Shown one piece after another: positions 15,914-25,478 of a DNA stretch of 64,000 bases (its first letter is position 1; each line of letters starts with the position of its first letter). Origin of the DNA: WJMT01 sp964624145 (GTDB lineage: Bacteria; Acidobacteriota; Aminicenantia; Aminicenantales; Aminicenantaceae); NCBI GenBank assembly GCA_964624145.1, contig CAZUXT010000015.1:4128-68127 (forward strand), written 5' to 3'. A model generated the notes under the pieces. That model worked only from the letters and a program-made list of their open reading frames with translations. It was not told the DNA's origin and searched no databases. The position numbers were made by a program, and so were the translations under genes.

Positions 15914-18571
15914 ATGAAAATTAAATTTCTTTCTATATTATTTTGCCTTATCCTTCTTCCTCCCGTTCTTGCTCAAGACAAACCTTCAACGGAGCAAAAA
16001 GTAGTCCTTGCCATTCGGGCAAGCGAACCAATCACTATTGACGGTGTACTGAACGAGGAAGCCTGGCAGCAGAGAGGATACTCGGACTTTATCCAATCCG
16101 ATCCCATAGATGGGGCTCAGCCTTCCGAAAAGACAGAGGTATGGATCGCTTATGATGAAAGAAACCTTTATGTTGCTGTGCGCCTATATGACTCTGAAGC
16201 GGAGAAAATCGTTCGCCGGTTGGGCAGGCGGGATGATGACGTGGACTCAGACTGGTTTGTGTTTGCTGTTGATCCTTATTTTGACCGCCGCAGCGGATAC
16301 CAGTTTGCTGTGAATCCAGCCGGTTCTATTGTGGACTTTACACTTTTTAATGATGAATTGGAGGATGATACCTGGGATGGAGTATGGGAAAGCCGTGCTT
16401 CGGTCGATGATGAAGGCTGGAGTGTCGAGATTAGGATCCCTTTTAACCAACTGCGTTTTCCAAAAAAGCAAGAATATATCTGGGGGGTGAATTTTCGAAG
16501 GATTATTCTCCGGAATAACGAACGCATGGGATTCGTTTGGATACCCAAAGAAGACAGCGGGTATGTCTCGCATTTTGCCAGACTTGAAGGGATCAAAGAT
16601 ATCCATCCCGGCAGACATATCGAATTCCTGCCTTATACGGTGGGGCAAGCCCAATTCAGTCCCAGGGAGGAGGGAAATCCTTTCCAAACAGGAGAAGAAT
16701 ATACGGGAAACGCAGGATTTGACCTCAAACTGGGACTTAAAAGTAATTTGACTCTGGATGCAACCATCAATCCTGATTTTGGACAGGTGGAGGTGGATCC
16801 TTCTGTGATCAATCTCAGTGCTTTTGAAACTTACTATGCTGAGAAGAGGCCTTTTTTCATTGAAGGGGCTAATATATTCAATCAGTTTGGCCAGGGTGGT
16901 GCCACTGACCAGATGGGCTTGAGCTGGTCTTATCCGACTTTTTTTTACAGCCGGCGTATGGGACGATCTCCCGGAGGTTCTGTCACAGGGGCGGGATATA
17001 GTGATTCCCCTGACCGGACGACCATACTCAGTGCTCTCAAACTGACCGGTAAGATCGGAGAAGGCTGGAATATCGGATCCATAAATGCTCTGACAGCCCG
17101 GGAGTATGCTGAGATCGATTATCTTGGGGAAAGAAGCAAGCAAGAAGTGGAGCCCTTCTCTTATTATGGAGTGTTCAGGACTCAAAAGGAATTCAATGAG
17201 GGCAAGCAGGGTGTTGGCTTTATTGCGACTTCTGTTGTTCGAGATTTAAGGGATGAGGTTCTCAAAGGGCTTATGAACCGCCGCGCTTTCAGCCTGGGAT
17301 TGGATGGATGGTCATTCCTGGATAATAATAAAACTTGGGTTTTGAGCGGCTGGTTCGGGGCCACGCATGTTATGGGGAGCAAAGAAGAAATATTGGATTT
17401 GCAGAGATCATCCCTTCATTATTTCCAGCGGCCTGATGCCGCTCATCTTCATATGGACTCCGAGGCAAACTCTCTAAGCGGATGGGGAAGCCGTGTCTCT
17501 CTTATCAAACAAAAGGGACGTTTTTGGTTCAATACGGCTTTAGGGATTCTTTCCCCGGGATTTGATCCCAATGATATAGGATTCCAATTTGGAAGTTCGG
17601 ATATCATCAATTATCATGTGCTTGTGGGATACTTGTGGCCGCATCCGGGAAAGATTTTTCGTAATGTTTTTCTTTACACAGGTTCTTTTCGAAATTATGA
17701 CTTTGGAGGAAATAAATTCTGGGATGGATACATTTTTAGAACAAAGGGACAATTCCTGAATTATTGGGAGTTTAAAACCCTGTTTACATATAATCCTGAG
17801 ACTGTCAGTAAGAATTTGACCAGAGGAGGACCTCTTGCCATTGTGCCTTCCGGTTACCAGGTAGATTTTGAAGTATCAACCGACAGCCGGAGAGCACTTG
17901 TGTTATCAATCAATGAAAGCCTTTACAACCGTCCTGATGAAGGATACGAGTGGCAGGGGAATCTTTCACTGAGTATAAAATCAGGCAGCAACTTTAGTTT
18001 CTCGTTCGGGCCGGGTTACTCTGTAAGAAATATGGACCTTCAGTGGGTTTCCAATTTTGAAGACTCCACCATGACGGATACGTTCGGAACCAGGTATGTG
18101 TTCGGCAGCATATTCCAGAGGACGATTTCGGGCGAGATCCGGTTAAACTGGATTTTCACACCTCGTCTGAGTCTTCAGGCCTATGTTCAACCCTTCATTG
18201 CTGTGGGAGAGTATGATGAGTTTAAGGAACTCGCCAGGCCAAAAAGTCATGAATACAACATTTACGGAGAAGGCGGATCCACAATATCCTTTCAAAACGG
18301 GGCCTATGTTGTGGATGCAGATGGGCCTGAAGGATCGGCCCTGCCTTTTTCCCTTGATAACCCTGATTTTAACCTGAAATCTTTGAGGGGAACCATTGTC
18401 CTGCGCTGGGAATACCTGCCGGGATCAACATTTTATTTTGTATGGACCCAGAACCGTGCGGATTATGCTCATCCCGGAAGCCTCGATCTGGAAAGGGATA
18501 TGAGGGACTTGTTTTCAGCTCCGGGGGACAATATATTTTTGATAAAAATTTCTTACAGATGGAATATATAG
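15914..18571 (+). CDS. DUF5916 outer-membrane protein with N-terminal CBM9-like domain
   Basis: 885 residues with a signal peptide ending near VLAQD. Residues 30-215 form a CBM9-like beta-sandwich (ITIDGVLNEEAWQQ; DERNLYVAVRLYDSE), usually involved in binding sugars or other ligands. The rest matches the DUF5916 family, with the typical segment INLSAFETYYAEKRPFFIEG and many alternating strands such as FSFSFGPGY; this part probably forms a beta-barrel in the outer membrane, and the chain ends in an aromatic-rich strand (LIKISYRWNI) as barrel proteins do. The substrate is unknown. Its promoter carries the same ECF-type elements and PadR palindrome as the PadR-permease operon just upstream, which links the barrel to the permease. 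Confidence 0.85.
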   Translation: MKIKFLSILFCLILLPPVLAQDKPSTEQKVVLAIRASEPITIDGVLNEEAWQQRGYSDFIQSDPIDGAQPSEKTEVWIAYDERNLYVAVRLYDSEAEKIVRRLGRRDDDVDSDWFVFAVDPYFDRRSGYQFAVNPAGSIVDFTLFNDELEDDTWDGVWESRASVDDEGWSVEIRIPFNQLRFPKKQEYIWGVNFRRIILRNNERMGFVWIPKEDSGYVSHFARLEGIKDIHPGRHIEFLPYTVGQAQFSPREEGNPFQTGEEYTGNAGFDLKLGLKSNLTLDATINPDFGQVEVDPSVINLSAFETYYAEKRPFFIEGANIFNQFGQGGATDQMGLSWSYPTFFYSRRMGRSPGGSVTGAGYSDSPDRTTILSALKLTGKIGEGWNIGSINALTAREYAEIDYLGERSKQEVEPFSYYGVFRTQKEFNEGKQGVGFIATSVVRDLRDEVLKGLMNRRAFSLGLDGWSFLDNNKTWVLSGWFGATHVMGSKEEILDLQRSSLHYFQRPDAAHLHMDSEANSLSGWGSRVSLIKQKGRFWFNTALGILSPGFDPNDIGFQFGSSDIINYHVLVGYLWPHPGKIFRNVFLYTGSFRNYDFGGNKFWDGYIFRTKGQFLNYWEFKTLFTYNPETVSKNLTRGGPLAIVPSGYQVDFEVSTDSRRALVLSINESLYNRPDEGYEWQGNLSLSIKSGSNFSFSFGPGYSVRNMDLQWVSNFEDSTMTDTFGTRYVFGSIFQRTISGEIRLNWIFTPRLSLQAYVQPFIAVGEYDEFKELARPKSHEYNIYGEGGSTISFQNGAYVVDADGPEGSALPFSLDNPDFNLKSLRGTIVLRWEYLPGSTFYFVWTQNRADYAHPGSLDLERDMRDLFSAPGDNIFLIKISYRWNI

Positions 18572-18618
18572 TGTGGTGATCACGGTTTAATGATGATTAT
18601 AAAAAAGGAGAGTTTTAA

Positions 18619-20094
18619 ATGAAAAAATCAATCGTTTTTTTGATGATTCTTGGTATTCTTTGTCTCAGTGAACTCGGATTTTCAGAAATCAAAAGCCATC
18701 GCTGTTCGTCTTTTATGCTCAAAAAGGAGCCTTTTCTGCTGTATGGGCATAATCTGGACAGTGATGAGCCTACTCCCGGGATGGTTTACATCAATAAGAG
18801 GGGAATTCTGAAAAAAGGATGCACGCTTAAAGAAGTGACCACTGTTGAACATCTCGATCCCTCAACACTTATCTGGATCTCTCGATTTGGTTCCGTGACA
18901 TTTGGTCAGTTGGGGGCCAATTTTCCCGACGGAGGCATGAATGAGGTCGGCCTCTTTGTCTGGGAAATGTCCCTGATGAACACAACGTTCATCCAGGATA
19001 AAACGCTTCCCAAGCTATTTATGATGCATTGGATGCAGTATGTTCTGGATAATTGTTCCACAGTAGAGGAGGCTATTCAATGCGCCTATTCCATTGCCAT
19101 GGATGGCTGGAACTGGCATTTTTTTGTGGCGGACCGGGAGGGGAATTGCGCCAGTATCGCCTTTATCCTGGGACATCCGGTCATTCACACTGGTGGAAAC
19201 ATGCCCGTTCCCGTGCTCGGCAACACACCTTATGCCGATGAAATGGAACGGCTTAAATATTATCAGGGTTTTGGAGGCAGTTATTCTGCATCCCTCGAAG
19301 ATATGGCTGTTCCCAGGTTTGTCCAGGCCGCCCGTCTTTTAAAAGAATACCAGATCAACCAGCCGGCTGTGGATTATGCTTTTCGAGTATTGAAACAGAT
19401 GTGGCGGGCTGTTCCGTCCAAATGGTCCGTGGTCTGTGACCCTCTTGAAGGGAAAGTGTATTTCCGGACGGATCAGAGCCCGGAAATCAAGCATTTCTCT
19501 CTGAAAGCATTCGACTTTTCCAATCAGACTCCTGTCCAGAGCCTTGATATTGATTGTGACAAAGCAGGAGACGCTGCTCCGTATTTTACCGATCATACTG
19601 CGGATAAAAATCATAAGGAGATCGAAAGGCTTTTGACCTCCTGGTGGGATCCTGATGATATGCCGGAGGGATGGACAGACATGACCACGTTGATCGATAG
19701 ATTCTCTTCTTATTATGGGAAACCGGTTCTCAAAAATTCCTGGGACTTTGAAGGAACCTGGAAAGGAACGGCAGTGATTGCCGATGGCGATCCTTTCCCG
19801 GATACAAATGAGTGGGAAATTACGATTCAGTGTAAAGACGGGGGAGTTTTCGGAGTGATCACGGATTCGGCAGGGAAACTTCATAAAGAGCCGTTGGATC
19901 ATTTCGTTCTCAATGGCCGGAGATTGTCATTTACTTTTCGCCTGCCTTATTATTCACCTTACCGCAAACAGGATATTTATTTTGTCTGCAAAGTTGACTC
20001 TTACCTGGAGAACGGCGGGATGAAGGGAAGCTTTTACCTTTTCAGGCAGATGTATGGAGAGCCGGGACGGATTTCTCTTCAGAAGCAGAAGTGA
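18619..20094 (+). CDS. Exported Ntn-type amide hydrolase (choloylglycine/penicillin acylase-like) with C-terminal beta domain
   Basis: 491 residues. After a signal peptide the likely nucleophile is Cys29 (SHRCSSFMLKKEP), which would be the new N-terminus after processing, as in Ntn hydrolases of the linear-amide class. Family features include GHNLDSDEPTPGMVYINKRG and ANFPDGGMNEVGLFVWEM. About residues 370-490 form a separate domain (DFEGTWKGTAVIADG and CKDGGVFGVITDSAG) of the repeat type found in the secreted protein at 2756-3502. It probably cleaves an amide bond outside the cytoplasm; substrates in this family include bile salts, penicillins and N-acyl amino acids, and nothing here selects one. 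It is preceded by AAGGAG, 47 bases after the DUF5916 gene. Confidence 0.75.
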   Translation: MKKSIVFLMILGILCLSELGFSEIKSHRCSSFMLKKEPFLLYGHNLDSDEPTPGMVYINKRGILKKGCTLKEVTTVEHLDPSTLIWISRFGSVTFGQLGANFPDGGMNEVGLFVWEMSLMNTTFIQDKTLPKLFMMHWMQYVLDNCSTVEEAIQCAYSIAMDGWNWHFFVADREGNCASIAFILGHPVIHTGGNMPVPVLGNTPYADEMERLKYYQGFGGSYSASLEDMAVPRFVQAARLLKEYQINQPAVDYAFRVLKQMWRAVPSKWSVVCDPLEGKVYFRTDQSPEIKHFSLKAFDFSNQTPVQSLDIDCDKAGDAAPYFTDHTADKNHKEIERLLTSWWDPDDMPEGWTDMTTLIDRFSSYYGKPVLKNSWDFEGTWKGTAVIADGDPFPDTNEWEITIQCKDGGVFGVITDSAGKLHKEPLDHFVLNGRRLSFTFRLPYYSPYRKQDIYFVCKVDSYLENGGMKGSFYLFRQMYGEPGRISLQKQK

Positions 20095-20130
20095 GAATGA
20101 ATACAATATTTATGTCTGTCAATTTTATCA

Positions 20131-22863
20131 TTACAATTTTTTTTCAGAGGGCTTAGAGCGGGTCAAATTAATGAGCTGCAGTCGATTTTTAACGCCTATT
20201 TTTTGAAAAATATTATACAAATGGTATTTGACCGTATTTGGGGAAATAAAAAGCTCGTCCGCGATTTCTTTGTTGGTTTTTCCTCGAATGACGCGTTCGA
20301 TTATTTCTCTTTCTCTTTTTGAAATATTGTGTTCCGAACAGATTTGGTCGAGATCAAGGTCCTTTTGGGCCTGGGAATGCCGGTATCTTTTCCATGCGAA
20401 AAAATTGATCACTATAAATATTAAAATAACGATACCAAGAACGATTCTGAACCATACTCTTTTCCACAGAGGAGGAAGAATCTTAATATCTACGGAAATT
20501 CCCTTCTCGTTCCAGATGCCGTCGTTATTTGTTCCCTTTACTCTCAGTGTATAAAGACCCGGCTTTAGATCAGAAAGAGCAACATGCCTTTTGGTCCCCA
20601 GTAAGGTCCAATCGTTGTCCCGGCCTTCCAGCATATAAGCATACCGGTTCTTTTGCGGCCGGTGAAAATCCATGGCAGCGAATTCAAACGTGAGAGAACC
20701 CATCTTATGGGATAGGACAATTTTTTCTGCTTGGCTTATGTGTTTTTTCAGCGGAGAATCAGCTCCGAGCTTAACGGGCTGCCCAGAGACCTGGAAGTTG
20801 GTAAAGACAAGGGGAGGGATGTACTTGTTCTCGATTATTTTTTCCGGATAAAAATAATTCAGGCCATTTATTCCCCCGAAAAACAGCTGACCTTTTCGGG
20901 TCTTTAAAGACGCCCCGATTTTAAACTCATTACTTTGAAGTCCGTCACTTACATCATAATTAATGAAGGTTTCTGATTGAGGATTGAATTTTGAAAGTCC
21001 GTTTAAAGTGCTGATCCAGAGGTTACCCTGGTTATCTTGAAGGATCCCTTGAACGATATTGTCCGCCAAGCCATCTTTTTTATGAAAATGAATAAAGGTA
21101 TTGGATTCTGGATTGAATCTATTCAATCCGTTTCTGGTGCCAATCCATAGGATTCCGTGTTCTGATTTATCTTCTATAAGGCAGGTGACATTATTATTGC
21201 TGATACTCTCGGGGTTCGAGGGGTCATTTTTGTGCTGAACAAAGGAGTTATCTTTTTGGCTAAATCGGTTAAGCCCTCCGCCAATAGTGCCTACCCATAA
21301 TCTTTCTTTTTGATCTTCGTAAATAGCGGTAATTAAATTGCCTCCTATGCTGTGGTCATTTTCAGGATTATTTTTGTAAAGGATAAAAATGTTCTGCTTC
21401 CGGTCAAATTTGTTGAGCCCATAACTGGTTCCGATCCAGAGATTTCCGGACCGGTCTTCATAGATGACTCCGACATAATCATTGCTGATGCTTTGGGGAT
21501 TATCAGGGTCATGAACAAAGTGGGTGAATTGCTCCTTTGTGCGGTCAAATTTATTAAGGCCTCCTCCGTAAGTTCCGATCCAGAGTATGCCAAAAAGGTC
21601 TTCATATATTCCCATGATTATATTGTTGCTCAGGCTTAAGGGATCGGAGGGATCAGATATATAATGGGATATTTCCGGTACGCTCTGGTCAAATCTGTTT
21701 AATCCGTATTCGGTTCCGATCCAGATTATGCCTTCTCTGTCTTCATATAGAGACCAGATAAGGTTGTTACTCAGTTCCAGAGGGGTTGAATGGCTGTTTA
21801 TATGATTGAAATTGCTCCCCTGAAAAGTCACTTTATTAAGTCCTCCTCCGAGTGTTCCTATCCAGAATATACCTGAACGGTCGCAACAGAGGGATCGAAT
21901 ATCATTTTGGCTTAAACTGTAAGATTGTTTCTGATTGGCCGTATAATAGGAGAACGTTTCCTCGTCTCGATCAAATCGAGCCAGTCCTGAAAATGTCCCT
22001 AACCATAACATTCCTGATTGATCTTCACAGATAGGTCTTATGGATTCATGACCTATGGTATGGTTGCCTTCTTGTTTGGATGGATATCGGTGAAACGTCA
22101 TTTCGTTGAGGTCCATTCCGTTCAATCCGTCAGAAGTCCCGATCCAGAATTCACCCCGGCTGTCAGAATAAAGGGAGAGGATCGTATTATGGCTGAGGCT
22201 GCGGGGGTCATCAGGGTCGTGAAAATAGCGGGCAAAAGTGCCTTTCTCCCTATCGAATCTATTGAGACCGTTTTCAGTCCCGATCCAGAGAGCTCCGGTG
22301 GAATCTTCACATATAGAGTTTATATTGTCATGACTGAGGCTTGCGGGTTCATCAGAGTCGTGAAAATAGCAGGTAAAAATGCCTTTTTCCCTATCAAATC
22401 TATTGAGCCCGTGAGCTGTACCGACCCAGAGGATGCCGAACCGGTCCAAATAAATGGAAAACACAACGTCATTACTGAGGCTGGTCGAATCATCAGGCTC
22501 GTTTTTATAAGCATTAAATAGCTCCTTTGCTTGGTCAAATCTGTTCAATCCGTTTTCGGTGCCTATCCAGAGATCTCCGTTGATATCCTCTTCCATTGAG
22601 TAGATTCGATTATTGCTTAAGCCATCGGGAATAGGTGGATTGTAATAATATGTGGTGATGGTGTAACCATCATACTTGTTGAGCCCGTTAAGTGTTCCAA
22701 ACCACATTATTCCTTTACTGTCCTGCAGGATTGTAAGTACTGAGCTGTGGGATAGGCCTTGTTCAAGAGAAAAGTGTTCAAATATCAAAGACTGATCATA
22801 TGAATACAGAAACAAGGGAACGGCAAGAAAAATCAGGATGAGAACAAAAATGTTTTTCATCAT
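20131..22863 (-). CDS. One-component membrane sensor: double reg_prop beta-propeller, Y_Y_Y domain, one helix, LuxR-type HTH
   Basis: About 910 residues from ATG 22863 (MMKNIFVLILIF), chosen for the AGGGA before it and the signal peptide it gives; an in-frame ATG at 22929 is less likely. Fourteen two-component-regulator propeller repeats follow (for example YEDRSGNLWIGTSYGLNKFD), enough for two seven-blade propellers. Next are a Y_Y_Y-type sandwich (NRYAYMLEGRDNDWTLLG), a single membrane helix (IVLGIVILIFIVINFFAW) and a C-terminal LuxR-type HTH (SKREREIIERVIRGKTNKEI). There is no histidine kinase or receiver domain, so a periplasmic signal would act directly on a membrane-bound DNA-binding domain. 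It converges with the Ntn hydrolase gene. Confidence 0.88.
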   Translation of the reverse strand: MMKNIFVLILIFLAVPLFLYSYDQSLIFEHFSLEQGLSHSSVLTILQDSKGIMWFGTLNGLNKYDGYTITTYYYNPPIPDGLSNNRIYSMEEDINGDLWIGTENGLNRFDQAKELFNAYKNEPDDSTSLSNDVVFSIYLDRFGILWVGTAHGLNRFDREKGIFTCYFHDSDEPASLSHDNINSICEDSTGALWIGTENGLNRFDREKGTFARYFHDPDDPRSLSHNTILSLYSDSRGEFWIGTSDGLNGMDLNEMTFHRYPSKQEGNHTIGHESIRPICEDQSGMLWLGTFSGLARFDRDEETFSYYTANQKQSYSLSQNDIRSLCCDRSGIFWIGTLGGGLNKVTFQGSNFNHINSHSTPLELSNNLIWSLYEDREGIIWIGTEYGLNRFDQSVPEISHYISDPSDPLSLSNNIIMGIYEDLFGILWIGTYGGGLNKFDRTKEQFTHFVHDPDNPQSISNDYVGVIYEDRSGNLWIGTSYGLNKFDRKQNIFILYKNNPENDHSIGGNLITAIYEDQKERLWVGTIGGGLNRFSQKDNSFVQHKNDPSNPESISNNNVTCLIEDKSEHGILWIGTRNGLNRFNPESNTFIHFHKKDGLADNIVQGILQDNQGNLWISTLNGLSKFNPQSETFINYDVSDGLQSNEFKIGASLKTRKGQLFFGGINGLNYFYPEKIIENKYIPPLVFTNFQVSGQPVKLGADSPLKKHISQAEKIVLSHKMGSLTFEFAAMDFHRPQKNRYAYMLEGRDNDWTLLGTKRHVALSDLKPGLYTLRVKGTNNDGIWNEKGISVDIKILPPLWKRVWFRIVLGIVILIFIVINFFAWKRYRHSQAQKDLDLDQICSEHNISKREREIIERVIRGKTNKEIADELFISPNTVKYHLYNIFQKIGVKNRLQLINLTRSKPSEKKL

Positions 22864-22889
22864 ATTCCCTAATTGTATTTGAAAATACA

Positions 22890-22917
22890 GATATAAGGAG
22901 ATTATAGAATATGTCAA
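22890..22917 (-). promoter_or_regulatory. Housekeeping-type promoter of the propeller-LuxR gene
   Basis: On the minus strand TTGACA (22917-22912), 16 bases, then TATATC (22895-22890). This is a sigma-70-like pair, unlike the ECF-type promoters elsewhere in the window, and leaves a leader of about 20 bases to the chosen start. The rest of the 22864-23139 gap shows no other feature I can support. Confidence 0.5.
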
Positions 22918-23139
22918 GCCTTTTCTCAACTGGAGGCATCATGAGCCAAACAGAAGTCTGGGTTTGAAAACCATACTTTATTCATATTGTAACCTGTCTT
23001 CATTGTGATTAATCTTGTAATAGTTTGCCGGTTCTTGTAGTAAGTATTCTTGTAAATCTCAACGGCGGTAGCCTTTTTATTTCGCTTTTCTGAAAGCAAT
23101 CGAATTAAAAAACAAGTCTGTTGAATGGAGGAGTGACTC

Positions 23140-24126
23140 ATGGGAAAAGTCAGATTTCTATCAAAGACTGATATCGAATCATTGATTGACTTTAAGAACA
23201 CTATAGATGTGGTTGCAGAAGCATTTGCCGCCTACCAGGAGGGAAACACTCTTCTCCCCCCGGTACTGAATATGTATATGGGGAAAGTTCGAGGTGAGCT
23301 GCACATAAAATCCGCTTATGTTGAGTCAATGAATCTGATTTCAACCAAGTTGATAACAGCCTTTTATAATAATCCCCAAACACATAATCTTCCTGTGGGA
23401 ATGGGATTTATTTTCCTGGCCGATGGGAACACAGGACTTCCCTTAGCTGTAATGGACTCTTCCTGCATAACCTTTTTCAGAACCGGTGCCTCAGGAGCTC
23501 TTGGTATTAAATACCTGGCCAGGAAAAATGCATGTGTCGGCGCCATGATCGGTGCGGGAACGAACGCAAGATATCAACTGCGAGGGCTTGCGCATTTTCG
23601 TGAGATGAAGGAGGTCCGAGTCTTTGATATCAACAGGGATGCGGCAGGAAGATTTGCTCGGGAGATGGCAGAGGAACTGATGTTGAATATACTCGTTTTT
23701 GACGGTCCCCGGGATGCAGTTGAAGGGGCAGATGTGGTGATAACCTGCACACCGGCGACAAGTCCTGTAATCAGGAAAGATTGGATTTCGCCCGGAACAC
23801 ATATTAATGCGATGGGGGCTGACTGTAAGGAAAAACAGGAACTGGAGGAAGCCCTCTTTGAAGGGGCGAAGATTGTGGTGGATAACAAAAACCAGTGTCT
23901 TGAGTTCGGTGAGTGCGGGAAAGCAGTAGCAAAGGGTGTCATAGCGGCCGATGATATATACGCGGAGATCGGGGAACTGATTTCTATGAAAAAACAGGGA
24001 AGAATCGATGAGGATGAGGTAACCATCTATGATGCAACCGGAGTAGCTATTCAGGATTTAGCTGCCGCTAGCCTGATTTATAAGCGAGCAGAGGAACGCA
24101 GTGTCGGGCAATTGGTTGAGCTTTAA
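23140..24126 (+). CDS. Ornithine cyclodeaminase/mu-crystallin family dehydrogenase
   Basis: 328 residues, no signal peptide, so cytoplasmic. It has the family's substrate-side motif GELHIKSAYV, the dinucleotide-binding segment VGAMIGAGTNARYQL and the typical HINAMGADCKEKQEL stretch. Members convert L-ornithine to proline with NAD recycling, or act as alanine, lysine or imine dehydrogenases; sequence alone does not separate these here. It starts at ATG 23140 behind GGAGGAG. It is one of few soluble metabolic enzymes in the region. The DDAH-like enzyme about 6 kb downstream, which would yield citrulline, hints at a shared arginine/ornithine theme, but this is inference. Confidence 0.88.
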   Translation: MGKVRFLSKTDIESLIDFKNTIDVVAEAFAAYQEGNTLLPPVLNMYMGKVRGELHIKSAYVESMNLISTKLITAFYNNPQTHNLPVGMGFIFLADGNTGLPLAVMDSSCITFFRTGASGALGIKYLARKNACVGAMIGAGTNARYQLRGLAHFREMKEVRVFDINRDAAGRFAREMAEELMLNILVFDGPRDAVEGADVVITCTPATSPVIRKDWISPGTHINAMGADCKEKQELEEALFEGAKIVVDNKNQCLEFGECGKAVAKGVIAADDIYAEIGELISMKKQGRIDEDEVTIYDATGVAIQDLAAASLIYKRAEERSVGQLVEL

Positions 24127-24187
24127 TGATTTGCAGTAACACAAAGATATTGAAAAAATTCAAACGGAATATAAAAGGAGGATTCTT

Positions 24188-25462
24188 ATGCCGCGTTTCT
24201 TTTTTGTTTTAAGCATTTTGTTCATTTCATCAATTATCTTGATGAATAGCACTCAAGTTATTGATGCAGAGGAGTTAATCCGTTCGGATTCAGATTCTCT
24301 CATATCAGTCAGATATTTTACCGAGAACAAAAAAGTCATCCCTCTCTGTTACAGCTATGGTAATTTGTGGGTAACCAGCATAAAACTTCCTGATATGGTC
24401 ATCACGAACAGGAGCGATAAGCCGCAGACACTTCATGAGATAGAAATAACAGGAAGGGGCAACAATCAAAGTCTGGTTTCATATGAACTGAGAAAGGAAG
24501 ATATGGCCGCACGCATAGAAAGGACAGGCTTGACGGTTAACAGCCTTCGAGAAAACGGAGAACTAGAAAGGATTAAGCCTCTGTTCGGGAAAATGTATAT
24601 TCCTGAAAAAGGTTTCACGGGTTCTGTTGAGCTGAATCCGTCTGATAGCATTTGCCTTCCCCTTTCCCGCCTTCTTTATTTTCATTACATTGGAAGCCAT
24701 AGAATCGACGATATCCTATTGAATTTTGTGTTTAAACACGATGATAAAAAAGAATCGGTTGCTTTCCCAGTCAAATTGACTCCTTATAAAAACAAAGGAA
24801 GTTACATATTTCCCCTCAAAGGATCGCTTTGTATGGTCAATCTGCCTACAAATTTTATTGAACACAGAATGAGCACAAGAGAGGAATTCGCGGTGGATAT
24901 TATTGATATGAGATTGAACGATGATGGAAACTTATCAAGTTCATTAACGGGAAATCCGACAAAACTTTCGGATTTTTTTATTTTTCATAGAAATGTGATG
25001 GCTGTTGGTGACGGAACAGTCGTTGAAACGGGGGAACGTTTTCCGGAATCGAGAATGAGGGACCCAAGCAAATATACAAATGAGTATTTCCAGAAATTAA
25101 GAAAAGAATTAACACCAAAAATAGGATTTATAAATTTCTCGCATGGCAATTATATTATCATTGACCATCATAATGGTGAATTCAGTTTCTACGGACATTT
25201 GAGCGAAGGAACCCTTCAGGTAAAAAAGGGGGATCAAGTAAAAAAAGGAGATGTTATCGCTCAGGTCGGCAATACAGGACACTCCACTGAACCACATTTG
25301 CATTTTCATCTAATGGATTCGCCAAATGTGCTCGAGGCAAACGGTTTGCCCGTCATGTTTGAAAACATTCCCATAGAATACCTGAGTTTTGACATTACAG
25401 AATCAAACTCTCTGGTTAGTTCTGAGTACTTTTATATTTATATTAATCAACTAGAAAAGTAA
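24188..25462 (+). CDS. Exported M23-type metallopeptidase
   Basis: 424 residues with a signal peptide. The N-terminal half (about residues 30-210) is an unassigned beta-rich domain. The C-terminal half is a peptidase M23 (LytM) domain: the likely first zinc ligands are H226 and D237, then YGHL at 335-338 and the HLH motif at 370-372 (EPHLHFHL), with the biotinyl-like strand KKGDQVKKGDVIAQVGNTGH. M23 enzymes cut peptide cross-links in peptidoglycan or other Gly-rich peptides. A long insertion of about 75 residues (240-315) separates the two halves of the site. It starts behind AAAGGAGG and is 17 bases from the M28 peptidase gene, so the two are co-transcribed. Confidence 0.85.
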   Translation: MPRFFFVLSILFISSIILMNSTQVIDAEELIRSDSDSLISVRYFTENKKVIPLCYSYGNLWVTSIKLPDMVITNRSDKPQTLHEIEITGRGNNQSLVSYELRKEDMAARIERTGLTVNSLRENGELERIKPLFGKMYIPEKGFTGSVELNPSDSICLPLSRLLYFHYIGSHRIDDILLNFVFKHDDKKESVAFPVKLTPYKNKGSYIFPLKGSLCMVNLPTNFIEHRMSTREEFAVDIIDMRLNDDGNLSSSLTGNPTKLSDFFIFHRNVMAVGDGTVVETGERFPESRMRDPSKYTNEYFQKLRKELTPKIGFINFSHGNYIIIDHHNGEFSFYGHLSEGTLQVKKGDQVKKGDVIAQVGNTGHSTEPHLHFHLMDSPNVLEANGLPVMFENIPIEYLSFDITESNSLVSSEYFYIYINQLEK

Positions 25463-25478
25463 GTTTAGGAGGAAAGAA

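Noticed and set aside
16247..17185. Long minus-strand reading frame of 312 codons
   Set aside because: It lies wholly within the DUF5916 gene, has no ribosome site and no recognisable domain; it is a shadow of that gene.
20131..22863. Regular DNA repeats that could suggest a tandem array or CRISPR
   Set aside because: The spacing is about 135-140 bases and the repeats encode the propeller blades (LWIGT, GLNRFD); identity is low and follows codons.
23020..23139. A housekeeping promoter for the ornithine cyclodeaminase-like gene
   Set aside because: Several TTG-rich candidates exist but none has a convincing -10 at 16-18 bases.
22926..23201. Minus-strand 91-codon frame upstream of the propeller-LuxR gene
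   Set aside because: There is no ribosome site or domain, and it overlaps the start of the ornithine cyclodeaminase-like gene.
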